Of a DNA stretch of 64,000 nucleotides, positions 59,161 to 64,000 are shown in pieces. The DNA is from Paramacrobiotus metropolitanus (taxonomy: Eukaryota; Tardigrada; Eutardigrada; Parachela; Macrobiotidae): positions 62,001 to 126,000 of the forward strand of contig NW_026570305.1 in the NCBI RefSeq assembly GCF_019649055.1. The letters are read 5' to 3'. Below the pieces are notes generated by a model. It was not told the origin of the DNA and did not search any database. It saw only the letters and a program-made list of their open reading frames with translations. Numbering within the stretch: the first letter of the stretch is position 1; every line of letters starts with the position of its first letter. A program made the position numbers and the translations under genes.

Positions 59161-61043
59161 CTGATATCTGATACATACGGCAAGTACCGGCTCCTGATAT
59201 ACGCAATATACACTTTGCTTGGCAGATTGTTTGTTTATTTGTTTAATCAGCTTATTGTCTCAACAATCAAGGCATCCCTGCACAAGTAGACTGGAAGAAA
59301 AGATAAACAGGATGGGATAGCGTGGTCGGCGCGTGGCAATGTAACAGGCGAATAAGTTACCTGTGCGTGTACCTGTACAATTGTACGTGGTTTTATCTGA
59401 AAAATACTTTTATACCTGGCAAGTGCTACTGTGCTATCAAGATTCTGTTCTTCTTTGTGTGTACTTCAGAAGTAAAGGGGGTGTGGCGTATTGCATGAGA
59501 TGTCACGAGATATAATGTCTGTGGTGACCTTTGTATCCTGTTTCCTGAGTGTCCAGCATGGCACCTGCGGTAGCAGTATATAAGTGTTGTCATGTTATTG
59601 ATATTATTATTTTTAGTTGATCTTGTGCGCCCTCAGTGGCGGATTAGTATTAAAGATATTACCGCCACCTTCAAGTCGTGACATTACCCTGAATCGATTA
59701 TTTCGGTACAGAGTACTCTCGCTTTATTTGGAAAGTTACATTACGCACAAAGTAGCATTTTAATCTCGATTATATGCGCCTCTTCCTTTCTCTAAATGCT
59801 AAACTTTTAAAACCTTCCAACGTTATTAGGTAGTAACTAGCTTAATACCCGTATCAGAGTGCCAAGCCCGTTTTCGGTGAATTCAACGAACTTTAATTTG
59901 TAATTAAAGATCAGCGCATTTTTTAAAGCACTTCGAGGTACCTTTCGGGGACAGAATAGTTATGCTTTGTTAATTTTGTTAGTCGGTTGCCGCGTTCGAC
60001 TCTACAGCAATTAGCAACGTACTCTGCAATGCGCTCGCCTAAATTAACGCTACTACCCAGTTGCACCAGGTCCGACGAAGAAATGCGGCACAGCAGTGAC
60101 TTTGCACAATAGCGTTAATTTATAAATTTTATCAAATTCGTTTATGCACGTATAAGGCATGATTTTTCTGTTGTGCAGAATGGCATGATATCGTGGTAGT
60201 ATTATAGCATAGCCAATGCGGCAGTTTATACTTTATAGTATCATCCAAAGCTCCAAACGATACCTAGTTTAACTGCCGTGGAAGTAAGTTTAAACTTAAG
60301 TTTTTCCAGAAATGGCTGTCCAGTTTTATATTATCGGTTATTAAGATGCATTGTACTGGTGTTACCTTGTTCGTACCAGTACTGGATCGAAACATCGGCT
60401 GCCGAAGATTTTTATAAACTGCCTACTAGTATCTGTAGATAAACTGCAAATATCTATATTGAAATGTGCATGTACTTGTGCATGTGTTTTACCTTACGTT
60501 AATGTACGAGTCGTGATGAGGCGCTGGCGTTGGCTATTCTCCCTTCCTGATAAGAGCACTTGCAGCGCACAAATCACAACCAGAACAGTGCGGCATCATG
60601 GGCCACGTTGAGTTTTCCATCGAGAAACCTGTTAAGTATGCACTACTAACAACATAAGTAGGACATTCATTTGTGTAAACAATTAAGTAGAATAATGTTA
60701 TCTCGAGCGAGATAAACGCGACTATGGGCGAAGCGGGTATTGACCTGGAATTTATGCAAACTTCTGCAAGTACTCGGACATCTACCTGTCCTCTACGGAA
60801 ATGTGCATCTCTCCTTACAGTCAAGCAGACTTTAAAGCAAGGTACGTTATCAGAAGGAATCAAATTTGCCTGTCTCACAAATGTTTGTTAGTGACTGATG
60901 CGCGCTAGTTTAGTGTATCAGTCTGTATGAATACGTAAGTATCGAGCAAAACCTTACGGTCCTTACCATACAGATAGCTGGTCACTGTCACATCTCCCTA
61001 ACAAAGCGTTCAACCGCCAACAAGAAAGCGCGCATTTGCCACA
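59161..61043. other. Intergenic; nothing recognised
   Basis: About 1.9 kb of AT-rich sequence between the HtrL pseudogene and the DXD glycosyltransferase. Short ORFs only; no repeat, RNA gene or conserved coding block is seen. Confidence 0.4.
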
Positions 61044-62124
61044 ATGATCACTCGATCAATTTCTCTGATTTTTCTACTGGTTATCGTGTTTGTCGCGACG
61101 TATTCCTTCTTGACCGGTGTTTCGTTGAACCAGTCTGAAATTTCCTCGGGATACATGGTTGAACAGCCCTTAAACCGGTCGGAACGCAGCCATACCTCGG
61201 ACACCTCGTTTGACGAAATACTCCAGAACAACGTTGACGACGTCGTTATACCAAATGTCCACTCCATTCACATGGTGCGCCTGTACAGGGAAACCCCTAC
61301 GCAACACCAGCACAGTCTGTGCTGGCTGGAGTGTGTGGCGCTGCTATCGATTATGCTGTACGCTCCCCAATACACGATTTACGTCCACACTAACTACCCG
61401 GATTTTTGGCCGTTTGACACTTGCGATGGATTGATTCAGGATTGGAGGAGTGTTAAGCTGGTGTACAGTCGGAGAAGATTCGTTCTGAATGGTGTGCGCA
61501 TGAACCGGGGTGACAAGTTCATTGCCCATGAAGCGGATATTGTGAAATACATGTCGGTGTATAAGTTTGGAGGAATCGCGGTTGATTTTGACGTTTTCTT
61601 TTTGCCCAATGTTACCCGTAAGTGATGTAAAACGGGTTTGAAAAAATTTCTTTGTAAAAGGATTTTTTGTTGTAGAATTGCTAGACAAGCTCAAGAATGG
61701 TTACGACTGCATCGTTTCAAAAGAGGAGGATCATGTCAAGAAGATGAATCTTGGATTCCTTGCCTGTCATCGCGGAGCGTCGTATGTTGCTGATGTTTTG
61801 CGGGCTTATAATACAGACTACCATCCCGATGCATGGGTTTACAATAGCGGGGAGGTTCCCTGGCGGATACACAGCGAAAGCCCATTGTACAAACAAACTG
61901 TTTATGTCGACGACGAAATTGCTAACCATCCCGGTTGGGAGACTATAGAACACTTTACCGGCGGTCAACTGAAGATTAACTGGCGCATGAAGCCGGCATT
62001 TCATTCGTTCCTTCATGACTGTGCTTACAACGTTACCAAGGCAAGGGAGATGGATACAGGCTTTGCAGAGTTGCTTGTGTCCATTCTAGACGATGCCGGT
62101 CAAAGGAAAATCAGCAGGGTTTAA
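61044..62124 (+). CDS. GT32-like glycosyltransferase with DXD motif
   Basis: Two exons, 61044-61617 and 61676-62124, join at phase 1 to give 340 residues. A signal anchor lies at about residues 7-26 (SLIFLLVIVFVATYSFL), so type II topology. The catalytic region has HSLCWLECVALLSIMLYAP, YTIYVHTN, HEADIVKYMSVYKFGGIAVDFDVFFL and NLGFLACHRG. The GG-x-x-x-D-x-D block is the sugar-binding DXD motif of the Gly_transf_sug group (GT32, related to alpha-1,4-galactosyltransferases). It should use a UDP-sugar with a divalent metal in the Golgi. The acceptor is unknown. The exon 2 junction fits perfectly (NVTQLLDKL). It lies between HtrL copies and is not itself part of the duplication. Confidence 0.8.
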
Positions 62125-62479
62125 GAGACTACGGTGGTGTAAACTTGGTTGAGAGTTGTTGCGAAACATTTAAATCGCTAACAGAGTAGACATTTTGTAA
62201 ACATTTCAGATCTTATTGCGCCCTTATCCCAGTAGGGAACCGGCATATTAGTGGCATGTACCGTGACTACGGTTGCGAACGTAACGATTGTTCCATGTGC
62301 TAGCTTATACCGCCAAGAGCCGACATACTACGACTACTGCACGTACTTGTACAAAGAAAATTCCCGTTGTATGAACAAATAAGATAACTTTTGATTCCGT
62401 AAATGGGAACCACAAACTGTTACATAATCATAAATTAGGAAACAATACTATGAACAATACTACAAGTCTTGTTTAATTA

Positions 62480-62605
62480 CAGCCCAAACGGTTCGATGGA
62501 GATTGGGTGGGAGAGACCGGTGGCGTATAAACCGCATCGCCGAATGCTGATTGGGGCGGCGGGGAAAAGCGTTCTGGAAAATCTTCATGCGGTCGCCGAC
62601 ATGAA
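62480..62605 (-). pseudogene. Decayed fragment of the fucosyltransferase gene
   Basis: Read on the minus strand, 62603-62553 encodes VGDRMKIFQNAFPRRP, matching VGDRLKMFKNFFPRRT at the start of exon 2 of the intact fucosyltransferase (near 55225). Similarity fades after that. Exon 1 and the catalytic part are missing. Its position, divergent from HtrL copy 3, mirrors the intact pair. Confidence 0.7.
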
Positions 62606-63235
62606 TTTTGAATAAACCAGTTCACATACAGGATGATTACATTACAAAATTTAATGTACAAGCACATTCACGACAAACGTGCACGATGTCAGTTCCGTCT
62701 ATGTATTTATAGCGTGCAAAACGCATAAAATTAGTAACGGTCTCATGGTTTTTTTGTACTGGATCAATACAGCAGACAGGAAGCGATGATGTACGTTCGT
62801 GATCAGACCCGGCGACGGGCGTTCCCGTTGAAAACGCGCAACGCAGACATCGTAGCGAGAGTGTGAGCGGTGGATACATTGAGCTGCTTTCCATCCTTAA
62901 TTTAGACAAGCAGCCGTCTGCCGGTGATACATCCTCGAGTGGGACGCTGGCAACTATTCTAGCAGTTGTTGCCAGCGTTGTGTTTATGATAAGGATGCTT
63001 ATTACGCTTTCCGTCCTCTGTGGAGTATCAATATGAATCCATGCGTAATTTAAACAGTACGTGCTGTAATCACATAAGGACTACTCTACAGACCGTTAAA
63101 CGTTCATTCGATTGATTGAACTTTCTAGAAACGAGAACCAGAAAAGGTACGCAGAATTCGTATAAACGTCTCATGAAGTTTGTGATTTTGTGCACTGCTC
63201 TCAAACACCGGCTATCTTCGTAAACCTTTTCCGAA
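62606..63235. promoter_or_regulatory. Duplicated 5' flank of HtrL copy 3
   Basis: Ordered blocks shared with 56740-57000 (see that entry) show this is a copy of the fucosyltransferase-HtrL intergenic region, shortened by loss of the fucosyltransferase first exon. Confidence 0.5.
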
Positions 63236-64000
63236 ATGACGGCGGCATGTTATAAACGGAATTTTCCCAACACCATCCGCCAAATACTCTGTGAGCTGGT
63301 CCGTGGAAAGAAGCTGACTGTATTGGTGCTGATTGCGATAACTATGTTCTGCCTGTGTTTGCTCAACTTCCAAAGCGAGCCGACCGACCCGCTTCTCGCG
63401 GTAGCGCTCAGCCGATTCCGTGCCAACATCGCGGACGTCTTTGTGACTTCTTTGACATCTCCGGTAACGGTCGTCACGGCCTACTACCACATACCCTCCA
63501 AAAAGGACAAGACCACGTACATGCAGTACATGCGCAACTTCCTCCCGGAGATACCCTGCTTTCTGTACATTTTCACCGATGCCGAATCGGCGCCGGAATT
63601 GCTGACCTTGCGCGCACCCCATATGAACCGCACACGTCTGCTGATTATGGAGCTGCACGAATTCCGGGAGTACTCCAAGATGGATATGTGGCGGCGTATT
63701 AAGTGGACCGATCCGGAGACCTACCACACGCCCGAGCTGTACCTAGTGTGGAATGAGAAATGGCGGTTTGTCCAACGTGCGATACAAGAGAACGTCTTCC
63801 ACTCCGAGTATTTTCTGTGGTGCGATGTGGGATCGTTTCGAGCGCCGGAGCATCTTCCCGTCTTGCGCGCTTTTCCTGATCCAAAAGTAGTTGCGGCGCG
63901 ATTGACCGATCCGAAGAAAATCACGCTCTTGATGCTGCGTCCGTTTAATGCCAGGACGGAATACGTCGATGGTAACGGAGTACCGTCGGCGATGCTGCAG
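63236..64000 (+). CDS. HtrL/YibB-family protein, copy 3, 3' end outside window
   Basis: ATG at 63236 opens a frame of 255 codons that is still open at the window edge. It is colinear with copy 1: N-terminal anchor (LTVLVLIAITMFCLCLLNF), PVTVVTAYYHIPSKKDK, FLYIFTDAES, LYLVWNEKWRFVQRAIQENVF and FLWCDVGSFR are all intact. No frameshift or early stop is seen, so it is probably a working gene. It is intronless like copy 1. The last readable residues (NGVPSAMLQ) correspond to about residue 255 of 340. Confidence 0.8.
   Translation, partial: MTAACYKRNFPNTIRQILCELVRGKKLTVLVLIAITMFCLCLLNFQSEPTDPLLAVALSRFRANIADVFVTSLTSPVTVVTAYYHIPSKKDKTTYMQYMRNFLPEIPCFLYIFTDAESAPELLTLRAPHMNRTRLLIMELHEFREYSKMDMWRRIKWTDPETYHTPELYLVWNEKWRFVQRAIQENVFHSEYFLWCDVGSFRAPEHLPVLRAFPDPKVVAARLTDPKKITLLMLRPFNARTEYVDGNGVPSAMLQ

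Noticed and set aside
60534-60878. Minus-strand ORF of 114 codons
   Set aside because: It has no recognisable motif and no homologue among the neighbouring duplicated genes.

Overview
This is a eukaryotic, animal-type genomic window. Most genes are split by short GT-AG introns (about 55-200 nt, a few longer). The conserved genes are animal housekeeping genes (HERC4, TOPBP1, ENY2, B4GALT, gluconokinase). Gene density, moderate GC and lineage-specific kinase and glycosyltransferase expansions suggest an ecdysozoan, and a tardigrade is my best guess. That guess is inference, not proof. Exon joins below were worked out by hand from open frames, splice sites and phase, and each join keeps the frame unless stated otherwise.

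Layout. (1) 1-3.4 kb: a virus-like block, with a 5'-truncated envelope-type glycoprotein, a second ORF of unknown function and, starting at its stop codon, four hairpins with unrelated stems but similar loops. (2) 4.7-12.5 kb: a signalling cluster, containing a secreted-type trypsin domain joined through about three membrane segments to a pseudokinase, two small kinases with DLD/DID in place of DFG, and an intronless C39-like cysteine peptidase. (3) 13.6-28.1 kb: a coiled-coil protein, an ENY2 homologue with a long charged N-terminal extension, and an 18-exon HERC4-type ubiquitin ligase with one apparent frameshift. (4) 29.6-38.1 kb: gluconokinase, a third DLD-type kinase fused to an Hsp70 ATPase domain, and a beta-1,4-galactosyltransferase. 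(5) 39.9-49.5 kb: a compact TOPBP1 on the minus strand that keeps BRCT0-1-2 and BRCT7-8 and seems to lack the middle BRCTs. (6) 50.4-53.8 kb: a four-TM protein whose single long intron holds a broken, 5'-truncated non-LTR retrotransposon flanked by a 10-bp target-site duplication. (7) 54.5-64 kb: a glycosyltransferase block with a GT11-like fucosyltransferase divergent from an HtrL/YibB-family gene, a broken HtrL copy, a DXD-type glycosyltransferase, a decayed fucosyltransferase fragment and a further HtrL copy that runs off the window.

How the genes fit together. The conserved genes are ordinary neighbours. The accessory material falls into two groups: a kinase family (two solo, one Hsp70 fusion, sharing a phase-1 intron and an altered DFG motif) near a protease-pseudokinase receptor-like protein, and Golgi-type glycosyltransferases that have spread by local duplication. 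The two most unusual proteins are the protease-TM-pseudokinase and the kinase-Hsp70 fusion. The most unusual nucleic-acid feature is the tandem hairpin array after the virus-like ORF.
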